Part shown: piece after piece, positions 20,433-28,547 of the stretch | How positions within the stretch are numbered: position 1 is the first letter of the stretch | How the letters are laid out: each line of letters opens with the position of its first letter | From: Thermus altitudinis | Lineage (GTDB): Bacteria; Deinococcota; Deinococci; Deinococcales; Thermaceae | Length of the DNA stretch: 62,686 bases | Assembly (NCBI RefSeq): GCF_022760835.1 | Contig: NZ_JAKTNQ010000014.1 | Location: forward strand, 1 to 62,686 | Direction of reading: 5' to 3' | Translations under genes and position numbers: made by a program | Notes under the pieces: generated by a model | The model's database searches: none | What the model was told of the DNA's origin: nothing | The model's input: only the letters and a program-made list of their open reading frames with translations

Positions 20433-21809
20433 ATGCGCAAGGAGCTTCGCCGCTGGGCCGAACGCTTACGGGAGCGCGCTTTGGCCGAAGGCCTCTCCTT
20501 TCCCCCGGTCCTCTTTGAAGAGGTGGGCCCGGAGGAGATGGCCATGCTGGCCGCCTACGGGGGGTTTCCCCGGCGCTACCCTCACTGGCGCTTCGGCAGC
20601 GAGTATTTGCGCTACCGGGAAACCTACCGTTATGGGCTTGGGCGCATCTACGAGCTGGTGGTGAACACCCACCCCGTACGGGCCTACCTCCTGAGGGGGA
20701 ACACCCTCCTCGCCCAAAAGCTGGTCATGGCCCACGTCTACGCCCACGCGGACTTTTTCCAGAACAACCTGGCCTTCAAGCCCATCCCCAAGGATATGCA
20801 TGAGGAGATGGCTCACCATGCGGCCTTTGTGGAAAAGGCTATGGAGCGGCACGGGGCGAGAAGCGTGGAGGAGTTCTTGGACCTGGCCCTCTCCCTGGAA
20901 AACCTCATCGACCCCCAAGCCCTTTACATCCAAAGGGAAGAGGACGCCTCCCCCAAGGAAAGACCCCCCGACCGCCTGCGGGTACGCCCCTACCTGGACC
21001 CCTACGTGAACCCCCCACCCGAGCCCCCCAAGGAGGCCGAGGAGGGGGCAAGCCCCTCCCCTCTCCCTCCCCGGCCCACCCGGGATATCCTGGGCTTCCT
21101 GGCCCGGCACGCCCCCCTGGCCCCTTGGCAGAAAGGCATCCTGGAGATCATCCGGGAGGAGAGCCTGTACTACGTTCCCCAAGCCGCCACCAAGATCCTG
21201 AACGAAGGCTGGGCCACCTACTGGCACACCCGGCTTCTCCTCCCCCTCCTCTCCCCGGCGGAGGCCCTGGAGTTCGCCGAGCTCCAGGCGGGGCTTCTGG
21301 CCCCCCAGGGGCTTAACCCCTACCGCCTGGGCTACCTGCTCCTCAAGGAAGTGGAGGACCGCTGGGACAAGGGGCGGTTCGGCCCGGAGTACGAGGCCCT
21401 GCCCCTAGGGGAACGGCTCACCTACGAGAGGCCCACCGGGGAAGGCCTGAAAAAACTCTTTCAGGTGCGCACCATCCACACGGACCTGGGCTTTTTGGAT
21501 AGCTTCTTGACCCCGGAGTTCGCCTTAAGGCAGAGGCTAATCTCCCCTGAGGACCTCCCCCGGTTCGCCGAGGCCAAACAGGCCCTCCTCTTCCGCCTCA
21601 CCAACGCCGGCTACCCCATCGTGGAGCTGGTGGATGCCAACTATGGGAATCGCGGGGAGCTCCTTCTGGAACACGCCTACGAGGGGGTGGGGCTGGACCT
21701 CAAAAAGACCAAGGCGGTGCTGGAGAACCTGCACCGCCTCTGGGGCCGGCCCGTGCACCTGAAAACGGTGGTGGAAGGCAAGGAGGCCTTGCTCTCGGCA
21801 GGGGCTTAG
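20433..21809 (+). CDS. spoVR: SpoVR-family protein
   Basis: A 458-residue protein matching the SpoVR family throughout: LAAYGGFPRRYPHWRFG near the N-terminus, YELVVNTHPVRAYLLRGN, HVYAHADFFQNN, and ILNEGWATYWHTRLL. The HADFF, NEGWATYWH and similar His-rich patches suggest a metal site. SpoVR affects spore cortex in Bacillus but is widespread in non-sporulating bacteria as part of the PrkA-YeaH-SpoVR set. It follows yeaH by three bases and overlaps the convergent thioredoxin-fusion gene by four. Confidence 0.94.
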   Translation: MRKELRRWAERLRERALAEGLSFPPVLFEEVGPEEMAMLAAYGGFPRRYPHWRFGSEYLRYRETYRYGLGRIYELVVNTHPVRAYLLRGNTLLAQKLVMAHVYAHADFFQNNLAFKPIPKDMHEEMAHHAAFVEKAMERHGARSVEEFLDLALSLENLIDPQALYIQREEDASPKERPPDRLRVRPYLDPYVNPPPEPPKEAEEGASPSPLPPRPTRDILGFLARHAPLAPWQKGILEIIREESLYYVPQAATKILNEGWATYWHTRLLLPLLSPAEALEFAELQAGLLAPQGLNPYRLGYLLLKEVEDRWDKGRFGPEYEALPLGERLTYERPTGEGLKKLFQVRTIHTDLGFLDSFLTPEFALRQRLISPEDLPRFAEAKQALLFRLTNAGYPIVELVDANYGNRGELLLEHAYEGVGLDLKKTKAVLENLHRLWGRPVHLKTVVEGKEALLSAGA

Positions 21810-22597
21810 CGCAAAACCCTAAGGTACCCCAGAAGCAAGGCCTCGGAAAGCTCCCCCATGTGCCGGGCCACCAGCCGCCCTTCCCGGTCAAAGAAGAAGG
21901 TGGTGGGGAGGCCCTGGGTCTTCAGGGCCTGGGAAAGCTGGGTTTCCGGGTCCAAAAGGACCCATTCGGGGGCCAGCTTCTGCTCCTCCAAAAAGCTCCG
22001 CACCACCGCTGGCCCCTCCCCTTGGCTCACGAAGGCGAAGCGCACCTCGGGATTTTCCTGGCTCAGGCGCACCATCATGGGAAGCTCCCGCCGGCAAGGG
22101 GGGCACCAGGTGGCCCAAAGGTTTAAGACCAAGGGCTTCCCGCGGAAATCCTGGAGGCTGACCGGGGTACCCCCGAGGGTGGCCAGGGTCACCGAGGGCA
22201 GCCGCACCTCCTCCCCCCCTCGCCTCTGCACCAGGAAAACCCCGAAGACCAAGCCCGCCGCCAACGCGGAGAACAGGGCATACCGCCAAAGGTTTTTGGG
22301 CAGTGCCATCAGCGTGTACCCTCCCGCAGCCAGGATACCCCACACGGGGCTAAACCCCCCTTGCCAGATGTAAAGGGCGGAAAGGGGATCCCGAGCAAAT
22401 ACCGAGGCGTTTTCCATGACGAAACCCAGCCGCGCCCCCACAAAGCCCAGGAGGATGGCGTTATAGGCCCAAGGGCCAAGCCTGCGGTCCACCTTCCGGG
22501 CCCAGGCCTCCGCCAGGAGCACCATGGCCAAAAGGGCCAGGAAGACCTGAAACCTGGCCCAGGGGATGGCAAAAGGCCCGATCTGGAAAGCATCCAT
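21806..22597 (-). CDS. Lgt-like membrane domain fused to TlpA-type thioredoxin
   Basis: A 263-residue two-part protein. Residues 1-125 are membrane helices whose sequence resembles the N-terminal half of prolipoprotein diacylglyceryl transferase: FAIPWARFQVFLAL, then FVGARLGFVMENASVF, and ALYIWQGGFSPVWG. Residues 130-263 are a TlpA/ResA-like thioredoxin domain with LNLWATWCPPCRRELP (redox-active CPPC) and LPTTFFFDREGRLVAR. The thioredoxin domain should face outside and reduce or oxidise secreted thiols. The membrane part lacks the complete Lgt catalytic set and is half length, so it may serve as an anchor or electron conduit. It ends a thiol operon with the rhodanese lipoprotein and the PDO-like protein. 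Confidence 0.8.
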   Translation of the reverse strand: MDAFQIGPFAIPWARFQVFLALLAMVLLAEAWARKVDRRLGPWAYNAILLGFVGARLGFVMENASVFARDPLSALYIWQGGFSPVWGILAAGGYTLMALPKNLWRYALFSALAAGLVFGVFLVQRRGGEEVRLPSVTLATLGGTPVSLQDFRGKPLVLNLWATWCPPCRRELPMMVRLSQENPEVRFAFVSQGEGPAVVRSFLEEQKLAPEWVLLDPETQLSQALKTQGLPTTFFFDREGRLVARHMGELSEALLLGYLRVLR

Positions 22598-22972
22598 CTA
22601 GCGAACCAAGGGGAAGCCCGCCCTTTCAATGGCCAAAACCCCTCCCTCCAGGTTGTAGAGGTTGGTGTACCCCTTCCGCTTCAAGTATTCCGCCGCTTGG
22701 CGGCTGCGGTTGCCGCTACGGCAATAGAGGTACACGGGCTTGTCCTTGGGCAGGGTGTCCCCCCACTGGGCGATGGCCTCCACGGGCAGGTTGATGGCCC
22801 CGGGCACGTGCCCCCCAGCGAACTCCTGGGGGGTACGTACGTCCACGATCACCGCCCCCCTCTCCACCGCCTGGTAGAGCTCCTCGGGACCCACATTGGT
22901 GTAGCTCCCCTTGGGCCCACAGGCGGCCAGAGCCCAGAGGGCGAAAAGACCTATGAGCGCGCGCCGGGTCAT
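22598..22972 (-). CDS. Rhodanese-domain lipoprotein
   Basis: A 124-residue protein. A lipoprotein signal (LIGLFALWALAAC, Cys at about 18) anchors it outside the membrane. A single rhodanese domain follows, with VIVDVRTPQEFAGGHVPGA and the active-site loop YCRSGNRSRQAA, whose Cys would carry a persulfide. It probably moves sulfane sulfur in the cell envelope. The gene abuts the Lgt-TlpA gene downstream and the PDO-like gene upstream, with one base between. Confidence 0.9.
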   Translation of the reverse strand: MTRRALIGLFALWALAACGPKGSYTNVGPEELYQAVERGAVIVDVRTPQEFAGGHVPGAINLPVEAIAQWGDTLPKDKPVYLYCRSGNRSRQAAEYLKRKGYTNLYNLEGGVLAIERAGFPLVR

Positions 22973-22973
22973 G

Positions 22974-23663
22974 CTAGGCGCTCACCCCCACCGCCTTGCG
23001 GATGGCCTGCAGGAACTGGGAAAGGGGCTGGGCCCCAAGAACCCTTTCCTTGCCGTGGTTCACGATGGTGTCGGGAACGCCGTGGATGTGGTAGCGGCTG
23101 GAGAGCTCGGGGAACTCGTTGGCCTCGATCATCTCGCCCCACACCTTGGGGGAAGCGTAGGCCATGCGGTGGGCGGTGCGCACCGCCTGGGGGCAGTAGG
23201 GGCAGGTGGGGGTGACGAAGACCTGGAGCACCACTTCCTCGGGGAGGTTGTTAAGCTCCTGGACCACGTTCTCCGGCAGGCCGTGGCCATCGCGGCCCAG
23301 CATCTCAATGTCCTCGAGGAGGCTGGCGAACTCATACCCTGCCGGAATCCCCCGGTAGCGCAGGTTGATGGCCTCTGAACCCTTCTCCCGCAGGATCAGG
23401 GTAGGGGGAGCCTCCACCCGGTATTCCTTGGCCTTCTCCTTCCCCTCCGGGGTGGCCAGGTCGTAGACCACCAGGTGCAGCCTAGGGGAGAGACCCGCCA
23501 GTTCCTCCAGAAGCTGCTTGGTCTCCTTGCAGTAGAGGCAGGGCTCCTTCCCCGGGGCGATCAGGGTGGAGGTATCGGTGAAAAGCACCAGCTCCACGTC
23601 CCGCTCTAGGTTGGCAAGCCGCTCGCGTACAATCTCCTGTTCCTTGGGTCCCAGTAGCGCCAT
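22974..23663 (-). CDS. Glutaredoxin-like protein disulfide oxidoreductase (two thioredoxin folds)
   Basis: A 229-residue protein made of two thioredoxin-like halves. The first has EPCLYCKETKQLLEEL near residue 40 and the second TPTCPYCPQAVRTAHRMA near 150, each with a redox CxxC. HGVPDTIVNHGKE near the end is the cis-Pro region. This architecture is the thermophile PDO family of cytosolic dithiol-disulfide exchangers. I start at ATG 23663 behind GGGAGGAT; longer in-frame readings run through the promoter region. It is the first gene of the minus-strand thiol operon. Confidence 0.9.
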   Translation of the reverse strand: MALLGPKEQEIVRERLANLERDVELVLFTDTSTLIAPGKEPCLYCKETKQLLEELAGLSPRLHLVVYDLATPEGKEKAKEYRVEAPPTLILREKGSEAINLRYRGIPAGYEFASLLEDIEMLGRDGHGLPENVVQELNNLPEEVVLQVFVTPTCPYCPQAVRTAHRMAYASPKVWGEMIEANEFPELSSRYHIHGVPDTIVNHGKERVLGAQPLSQFLQAIRKAVGVSA

Positions 23664-23677
23664 CGTATCCTCCCGGA

Positions 23678-23693
23678 TACCCCTATCGGGGTA
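23678..23693 (-). promoter_or_regulatory. Candidate CsoR/CstR-type operator, PDO side
   Basis: TACCCC (23678-23683), four bases, GGGGTA (23688-23693). It lies just downstream of a minus-strand -10 box TATAGT (23711-23706), so a bound repressor would block early transcription of the PDO-rhodanese-TlpA operon. The half-sites match those of the second palindrome 78 bp away. C/G-tract dyads flanked by TA are typical for CsoR/CstR/FrmR-family repressors. Confidence 0.5.
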
Positions 23694-23760
23694 CATCCTT
23701 TCACCACTATAGCAAAGAAGGGACGCCAGGAGAATGTGCCCATTATCTCCATCCCCCCGC

Positions 23761-23789
23761 TTGACCCATATACCCCACATGGGTATACT
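23761..23789 (+). promoter_or_regulatory. Promoter with overlapping CsoR/CstR-type operator, persulfide dioxygenase side
   Basis: TTGACC (23761-23766) and TATACT (23784-23789) are separated by 17 bp, a near-consensus promoter. Inside it lies TATACCC (23769-23775), five bases, GGGTATA (23781-23787), which covers the spacer and the -10 box. Repressor binding would exclude RNA polymerase. The genes driven (MBL-rhodanese, double rhodanese, TauE-like exporter) are the usual content of CstR-controlled sulfide/persulfide regulons. Confidence 0.6.
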
Positions 23790-23829
23790 GCGGACCGTGG
23801 GGGCAGATGTCCCTATCTGGAGGTGAAGC

Positions 23830-25266
23830 ATGGTTTTCCGCCAAGTCTACGAAGAAGGTCTAGCCCAGATGAGCTACTTCCTCGGTTGCGCCGCCACGGG
23901 GGAGGCCTTGGTGGTGGACCCCAAGCGGGACATTGACACCTACCTGGAGATGGCCCAGAGCTTCGGCATGCGCATCGTGGCCGTGGCCGAGACCCACATC
24001 CACGCCGACTACCTCTCGGGGGCCAGGGAACTGGCCAAGGCCACGGGAGCCACCCTCTACCTTTCCGACGAGGTGGATGAGAACTGGAAGTACCAGGGGT
24101 TGGAGGGCTTCAGCTACGTCCTCCTCAAGGATGGGGACGAGTTTAAGGTGGGGAATATTCGGGTCAAGGCCGTGCACACCCCTGGCCACACCCCGGAGCA
24201 CATCTCCTTCCTGGTGGCCGATGGGGCCGTCACCGATGAGCCTCTCCTTTTCCTCACCGGGGACTTCGTCTTTGTGGGGGACATTGGCCGGCCGGACCTT
24301 CTAGAGGAAGCCGCAGGCATCAAGGGCACCGCTTTGCCCGGGGCCAAGCGCATGTTCCAAAGCCTCAAGGAGAAGTTCCTGACCCTTCCCGACCACGTCC
24401 AGGTCTGGCCCGGGCACGGGGCGGGTTCCGCCTGCGGCAAGGCCCTGGGGGCCCTTCCCGCCACCACCGTGGGCTACGAAAGGCGGTACGCCTGGTGGGC
24501 GGGGTACCTGGACCGAAACGACGAGGAAGGCTTTGTCAAGGCTCTGCTGGAAGGCCAGCCGGAGGCCCCCACCTACTTCAAGGAGATGAAGCGGCTCAAC
24601 CGGGATGGCATGCCCATCCTGGGGGGCATCCCTCACCCGGGCCGCCTCACCAAGGCGCAGTTTGAGCGCTACCTGGCAGAGGGGGCTATTCTGGTGGACA
24701 CCCGGGACAAGTTCGCCTTTGCGGGCGGGCACCTCCGGGGGGCCATCAACATCCCTGCGGGCAAGAACTTCTCCACCTGGGCGGGGTGGCTTCTGCCCTA
24801 TGAGCGGCCCCTCATCCTCCTGGCCCACCCTTCCGAGGTGGAGGCCCTGACCCGGGCCCTGATCCGCATCGGCCTGGACGAGGTGGTGGGGTACATACCG
24901 GGCCTCGAGGGCTACGCCGACGGGGAACTGGAAACCGTGCCCCAGATTACCGCCAAGGAGGCCCATGCCTTCTGGCAAAAGGGCGAGGCGGTGATCCTGG
25001 ACGTGCGGGGCCGGGACGAGTACCTGGCCGGGCACATCCCCGGGGCCATGAACATCCACGCGGGCCGCGTCCTGGCCCACCTGGACAAGCTTCCCCAGGA
25101 CAAGCCCCTCATCGTTCACTGTGTGGGCGGGGACCGCTCCAGCACCGCCATCAGCGCCCTCTTGTCCCATGGCTTTAAGAACGCCCTCAACCTCACCGGG
25201 GGGATCAAGGCCTGGCAGGAGGCGGGCTTCCCGGTGGTGAAGGGGGAAGAGCTGGTCCAAGCGTGA
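23830..25266 (+). CDS. MBL-fold persulfide dioxygenase-like protein with two rhodanese domains
   Basis: A 478-residue protein. Residues 1-240 are an ETHE1-like metallo-beta-lactamase domain: AETHIHADYLSGAREL, VHTPGHTPEHISF, LTGDFVFVGDIGRPDL and WPGHGAGSACG. Two rhodanese domains follow. The first has HPS instead of a Cys loop (LILLAHPSEVE) and should be inactive; the second has VHCVGGDRSSTA with the catalytic Cys. The arrangement matches CstB-like enzymes that oxidise low-molecular-weight persulfides to thiosulfate or sulfite. The usual HxHxDH motif is HIHADY here; ETHE1 iron does not need that last His. It is the first gene of a sulfur operon behind a strong GGAGGTGA. Confidence 0.9.
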   Translation: MVFRQVYEEGLAQMSYFLGCAATGEALVVDPKRDIDTYLEMAQSFGMRIVAVAETHIHADYLSGARELAKATGATLYLSDEVDENWKYQGLEGFSYVLLKDGDEFKVGNIRVKAVHTPGHTPEHISFLVADGAVTDEPLLFLTGDFVFVGDIGRPDLLEEAAGIKGTALPGAKRMFQSLKEKFLTLPDHVQVWPGHGAGSACGKALGALPATTVGYERRYAWWAGYLDRNDEEGFVKALLEGQPEAPTYFKEMKRLNRDGMPILGGIPHPGRLTKAQFERYLAEGAILVDTRDKFAFAGGHLRGAINIPAGKNFSTWAGWLLPYERPLILLAHPSEVEALTRALIRIGLDEVVGYIPGLEGYADGELETVPQITAKEAHAFWQKGEAVILDVRGRDEYLAGHIPGAMNIHAGRVLAHLDKLPQDKPLIVHCVGGDRSSTAISALLSHGFKNALNLTGGIKAWQEAGFPVVKGEELVQA

Positions 25267-25274
25267 GTAGCCCG

Positions 25275-25307
25275 CTGGGGAGCTGGGGCCATACCCCGGT
25301 TCCCCAG
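25275..25307 (+). other. Stable intergenic hairpin
   Basis: A 14-bp stem (25275-25288 with 25294-25307, including two G-U pairs) closes a five-base CCATA loop. It lies eight bases after the stop of the persulfide dioxygenase gene and about 20 bases before the next ATG. No T run follows. It more likely protects or processes the mRNA, or sets the ratio of the two genes, than terminates transcription. Confidence 0.6.
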
Positions 25308-25328
25308 GGCATCTAGGGGAGGCCAACC

Positions 25329-25988
25329 ATGTACGAAGCGCAAGTCAAGGACCTAAGCCCAGAAGATGCCAAAGAGCTTTACGACCAAGGTGTGCCCTTC
25401 ATAGACGTGCGGGAGGTGGAGGAGTACGCCCAGGCCCGGATCCCGGGGGCGGGCCTCCTCCCCCTTTCCGAGTTCATGGCCCGCTATGGGGAGATCCCCA
25501 AGGACCGGCCTGTGGTCCTCTACTGCCGCACGGGAAACCGCTCTTGGCAAGCGGCCGCCTGGCTTTCCGCCCAAGGTTACGGGAACATCTACAACTTAGA
25601 AGGGGGGATTGTTCACTGGTACCGCTCAGGCCTTCCCGTGGACACCACCCCGGTGGAGGTGGGCTACGCCGCCACCCCCTACCAGGAAGTAGGCCCCCAT
25701 GAGGCGGAAAAACTCTTGCAGGAGGCCCTGGTGGTGGATGTCCGGGAGCCTTGGGAGTACGCGGAAGGGCATGTGCCCGGGGCCATCAACATTCCCCTCT
25801 CCTCCCTGCCGCAACGCCTGGCCGAGCTTCCCCAGGACCGGCCCATCCTCCTGGTCTGCAACTCCGGCAACCGCTCGGGGGTGGCGGCGGACTTCCTGGT
25901 AGGTCAGGGCTTCCCGGGGGACAAGGTGTTCAACCTCGAGGGCGGCACCTACGCCTGGATGGGAGCAGGCCTCCCGGTGGAGCGATGA
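25329..25988 (+). CDS. Tandem rhodanese sulfurtransferase
   Basis: A 219-residue cytosolic protein with two rhodanese domains, both apparently active. The first has FIDVREVEEYAQARIPGA and YCRTGNRSWQAA; the second has VVDVREPWEYAEGHVPGA and VCNSGNRSGVAA. Each loop has the Cys that accepts sulfur and the following Arg. It probably takes sulfane sulfur from the preceding dioxygenase system. It overlaps the TauE/SafE gene by four bases. Confidence 0.92.
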   Translation: MYEAQVKDLSPEDAKELYDQGVPFIDVREVEEYAQARIPGAGLLPLSEFMARYGEIPKDRPVVLYCRTGNRSWQAAAWLSAQGYGNIYNLEGGIVHWYRSGLPVDTTPVEVGYAATPYQEVGPHEAEKLLQEALVVDVREPWEYAEGHVPGAINIPLSSLPQRLAELPQDRPILLVCNSGNRSGVAADFLVGQGFPGDKVFNLEGGTYAWMGAGLPVER

Positions 25989-26746
25989 TCCTCGCCCTGA
26001 TCGGAGCCCTTCTCATAGGGCTTTCCTTGGGTCTTTTGGGTTCGGGGGGGTCCATCCTCACGGTGCCCGTCTTGGTCTACCTCCTGGGCGAACCTCCCAA
26101 ACAGGCCATCGCCGAAAGCCTCCTCATCGTGGGGGGGATCGCCCTTTTGGGGGCGATCCCCTACGCCCTCAGGGGTCTTGTGGATTGGCGCAACGTGCTC
26201 TTCTTTGGCCTTCCGGGCATGGCGGGCACCTACCTGGGAGCCTGGCTTTCCCGCTTCGTCTCCGGGGAGGTGCAGCTTCTCACCTTCGCCATGGTGATGC
26301 TCCTAGCCGCCTACTCCATGGCCCGGCCCACCCCCTTATCCTCGGCCAAAAGGGCCTCCCGCAAAGCCTGGAAGGTGGTCCTGGATGGCCTAGCCGTGGG
26401 AGCCCTTACCGGATTTGTAGGCGTGGGGGGAGGGTTTCTCATCGTCCCCGCCTTGGTCCTCCTGGGGGGGCTTCCCATGCACCTGGCGGTGGGCACAAGC
26501 CTTCTCATCATCGCCCTTAAATCCTTCACCGGCTTCTACAAGTACCTGCACCTCCTGCCCCAGTACGGCCTAGGGGTGGACTACCCCGTGGCCCTTCTCT
26601 TCATCGCCGTGGGCACCCTGGGGAGTTTTTGGGGTGGGCGGCTTGCCGTGCGCCTGCCCCAGGAGAGCCTGAGGCGGGGCTTCGCCCTTTTCCTGGTGGT
26701 CATGGGGGTTTTCATCCTGGGCCAGAACCTGGTCCAGGGACATTAG
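25985..26746 (+). CDS. TauE/SafE-family sulfite/anion exporter
   Basis: A 253-residue membrane protein with about eight helices. GLLGSGGSILTVPVLVYLLG near the N-terminus and FVGVGGGFLIVPALVLLGG midway are the twin repeats that define the family. Members export sulfite, sulfoacetate or related anions. Placed after persulfide dioxygenase and rhodaneses, removal of sulfite or thiosulfate formed by those enzymes is the likely job. I start at ATG 25985, overlapping the rhodanese stop (ATGA). Confidence 0.9.
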   Translation: MILALIGALLIGLSLGLLGSGGSILTVPVLVYLLGEPPKQAIAESLLIVGGIALLGAIPYALRGLVDWRNVLFFGLPGMAGTYLGAWLSRFVSGEVQLLTFAMVMLLAAYSMARPTPLSSAKRASRKAWKVVLDGLAVGALTGFVGVGGGFLIVPALVLLGGLPMHLAVGTSLLIIALKSFTGFYKYLHLLPQYGLGVDYPVALLFIAVGTLGSFWGGRLAVRLPQESLRRGFALFLVVMGVFILGQNLVQGH

Positions 26747-26755
26747 ACTAAAGGG

Positions 26756-27604
26756 GTGCCCTTCCGCACCCTCCTGGCCATCCAAGCGGAAACCAGGCCG
26801 GAGCACTACCGCACGGAAGAAGCCTTTCGCAAACGGGTCTTTTCCCTCTTAAGGCCCTTACAGGGCACCCCCTCCCCCCGCCTGTCCGCCTTCCCCGAGC
26901 TTTTCGGGCTTCCCCTGCTCCTCCACCTGGGAGGGGATTTCCACCCCCGGGAGCTCCTCCGCTCTCCCCTATCCCCCTGGAAACGGGCGCGGAAGGCCTA
27001 CGAGGTCTTTCACCGGACCATGGCCGAGGCCGCCAGGGCCTTCGGTACCTACCTCCTCTCCGGCACCCTCCTTTCCCCGCCTTACGAGGAGGAGCTGGCC
27101 CGAGGGCGCTTCGCCAGGAGCCCTTTCTTCCAGAACCTGGCCCTCTTCTTCAATCCCCATGGCCGCCTTCTGGCCCAGGTGCCTAAGATGGAGCTTACCC
27201 CCCCGGAGCGCTGGCTTAGGCGCGGAAGCTTCGGGCCCCACCTGGTCCAAACCCAAGCGGGCCGGGTGGGAGTCCTAATCTGTCTGGACGGATTTTTTGA
27301 AAATCACCTGGCCCGCCTGGATGCCCTGGGGGCGGAAATCCTCCTGCAACCCTCCGCCAACCCCGCCCCCTGGGAAAGGCCTTGGCCTTGGGATAGGTCC
27401 AGGAAAGAGGGCGAGGTGTGGCTCGCCTCCGCCAGGGAACGGCTAAGGGACCGCGAGAACCTAAGGCTCCTCCTTAACCCCATGCTGAACGGAACAATCC
27501 TGGGCCTAAGCTTTGAGGGGCAAAGCGGCATCTATGCCCCTGGGGAGGCCCTGGTCCTGGCCAAGGCCCCCCGTGGGGATGAATCCCTTCTCCTGGTCCT
27601 ATAG
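26756..27604 (+). CDS. Carbon-nitrogen hydrolase (nitrilase superfamily)
   Basis: A 282-residue enzyme. The Glu-Lys-Cys triad is visible as SAFPELFGLP (Glu about 48), VPKMELTPPERW (Lys about 144), and VGVLICLDGFF (Cys about 177). The substrate may be an amide or nitrile; the branch is not recognised. The start is GTG at 26756, ten bases after the exporter gene. It could be the last gene of the sulfur operon or independent. It overlaps the convergent PpiC gene by six bases. Confidence 0.83.
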   Translation: MPFRTLLAIQAETRPEHYRTEEAFRKRVFSLLRPLQGTPSPRLSAFPELFGLPLLLHLGGDFHPRELLRSPLSPWKRARKAYEVFHRTMAEAARAFGTYLLSGTLLSPPYEEELARGRFARSPFFQNLALFFNPHGRLLAQVPKMELTPPERWLRRGSFGPHLVQTQAGRVGVLICLDGFFENHLARLDALGAEILLQPSANPAPWERPWPWDRSRKEGEVWLASARERLRDRENLRLLLNPMLNGTILGLSFEGQSGIYAPGEALVLAKAPRGDESLLLVL

Positions 27605-28534
27605 ACGCTCGGGGAAAAGGGTGATGGGATAAGGGCGGATCAAAGCCTTGGCCAGCCGTTCCCATGCCAGGTCCTTCACCCCCTGGGCGATCTCCTCCGC
27701 CACCTCCTCCAAGGGGTAGCGTCCAGGCGGCACCGTCTTTTCCAAAAGGATCACGTGGAAGCCGAACTCCGTACCCACGGGAGGGGAAACCTCCCCCGGC
27801 TTGAGGCCGAGAAGGGCCTTTTCAAAGGCGGGAATATAGGTGCCTTTCGGCTCGCATCCCAGGTCCCCACCCGCCTCCTTGGAGCCCGGGTCCTGGGAAA
27901 CCTCCTGGGCCACCTGGGCAAAGGCCTCCCCCTTCGCCAGGCGGGCGAACACTTCCTTGGCTGCCTCCAGGGTAGGCACCAAAATGTGCCGGGCGCAGTA
28001 AAGGGTGGGGTGGCGGTACTCCGGGGAAAGGAGCCAAAGGGCCTTTAGGGCGGCGGGAGACACCCTTAGGGCTTGCCGGTAATGGGCCTCCAGGGCCTCG
28101 AGGGCCATGGCCTCAGAAAGCAAGAGGCGGTAGGCATCCAGGTCGGGTATCCCGGCTTGCAAAAGCGCCTGGAGCAGGGCCTCCTGGGAAGGAAAGGCCT
28201 CGGAGAGTTCCCAGACCTTCTTGGCCACCGCTTCCTCCTTTGGCCAAAACCCCCTTTTCCGGGCCACCTGCAGAAGAGCCCGTTCCTCCGCCAAGGCCTC
28301 CAAGTAAGGGGCCCGGTACTGGGCCAGAAGGGCCCGGGTGTCCTGGTTGTCGGGAAGGCCCAGTTGGCGAAGGGCGCCTTTGGCGAAGAGGCCAAAGCGT
28401 AGCTCAAACTGGCTTCTCGTGAGGCTTTCGGACCCCACCTGGGCCACCACCGGATCCTCTTGAGCAAAGGCCAGAAGGCCCAGGGCCAGAAGGAAAAGCC
28501 CCCACAAGGGGTTGCGGGAAAAAAGAAGGCGCAT
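27599..28534 (-). CDS. PpiC/SurA-like peptidyl-prolyl isomerase, exported
   Basis: A 311-residue protein with a signal peptide (NPLWGLFLLALGLLAFAQ). Residues 25-180 are helical, like the SurA N-domain (VAQVGSESLTRSQFELRFG). Residues 190-285 are a parvulin domain: CARHILVPTLEAAKEVFARL, AQEVSQDPGSKEAGGDLG, and GEVSPPVGTEFGFHVILLE. It should act outside the membrane in folding secreted proteins. I start at ATG 28534, since upstream codons would enter hemE. Only 13 bp separate it from the divergent hemE. Confidence 0.9.
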   Translation of the reverse strand: MRLLFSRNPLWGLFLLALGLLAFAQEDPVVAQVGSESLTRSQFELRFGLFAKGALRQLGLPDNQDTRALLAQYRAPYLEALAEERALLQVARKRGFWPKEEAVAKKVWELSEAFPSQEALLQALLQAGIPDLDAYRLLLSEAMALEALEAHYRQALRVSPAALKALWLLSPEYRHPTLYCARHILVPTLEAAKEVFARLAKGEAFAQVAQEVSQDPGSKEAGGDLGCEPKGTYIPAFEKALLGLKPGEVSPPVGTEFGFHVILLEKTVPPGRYPLEEVAEEIAQGVKDLAWERLAKALIRPYPITLFPERL

Positions 28535-28547
28535 GCCCCATGCTAGC

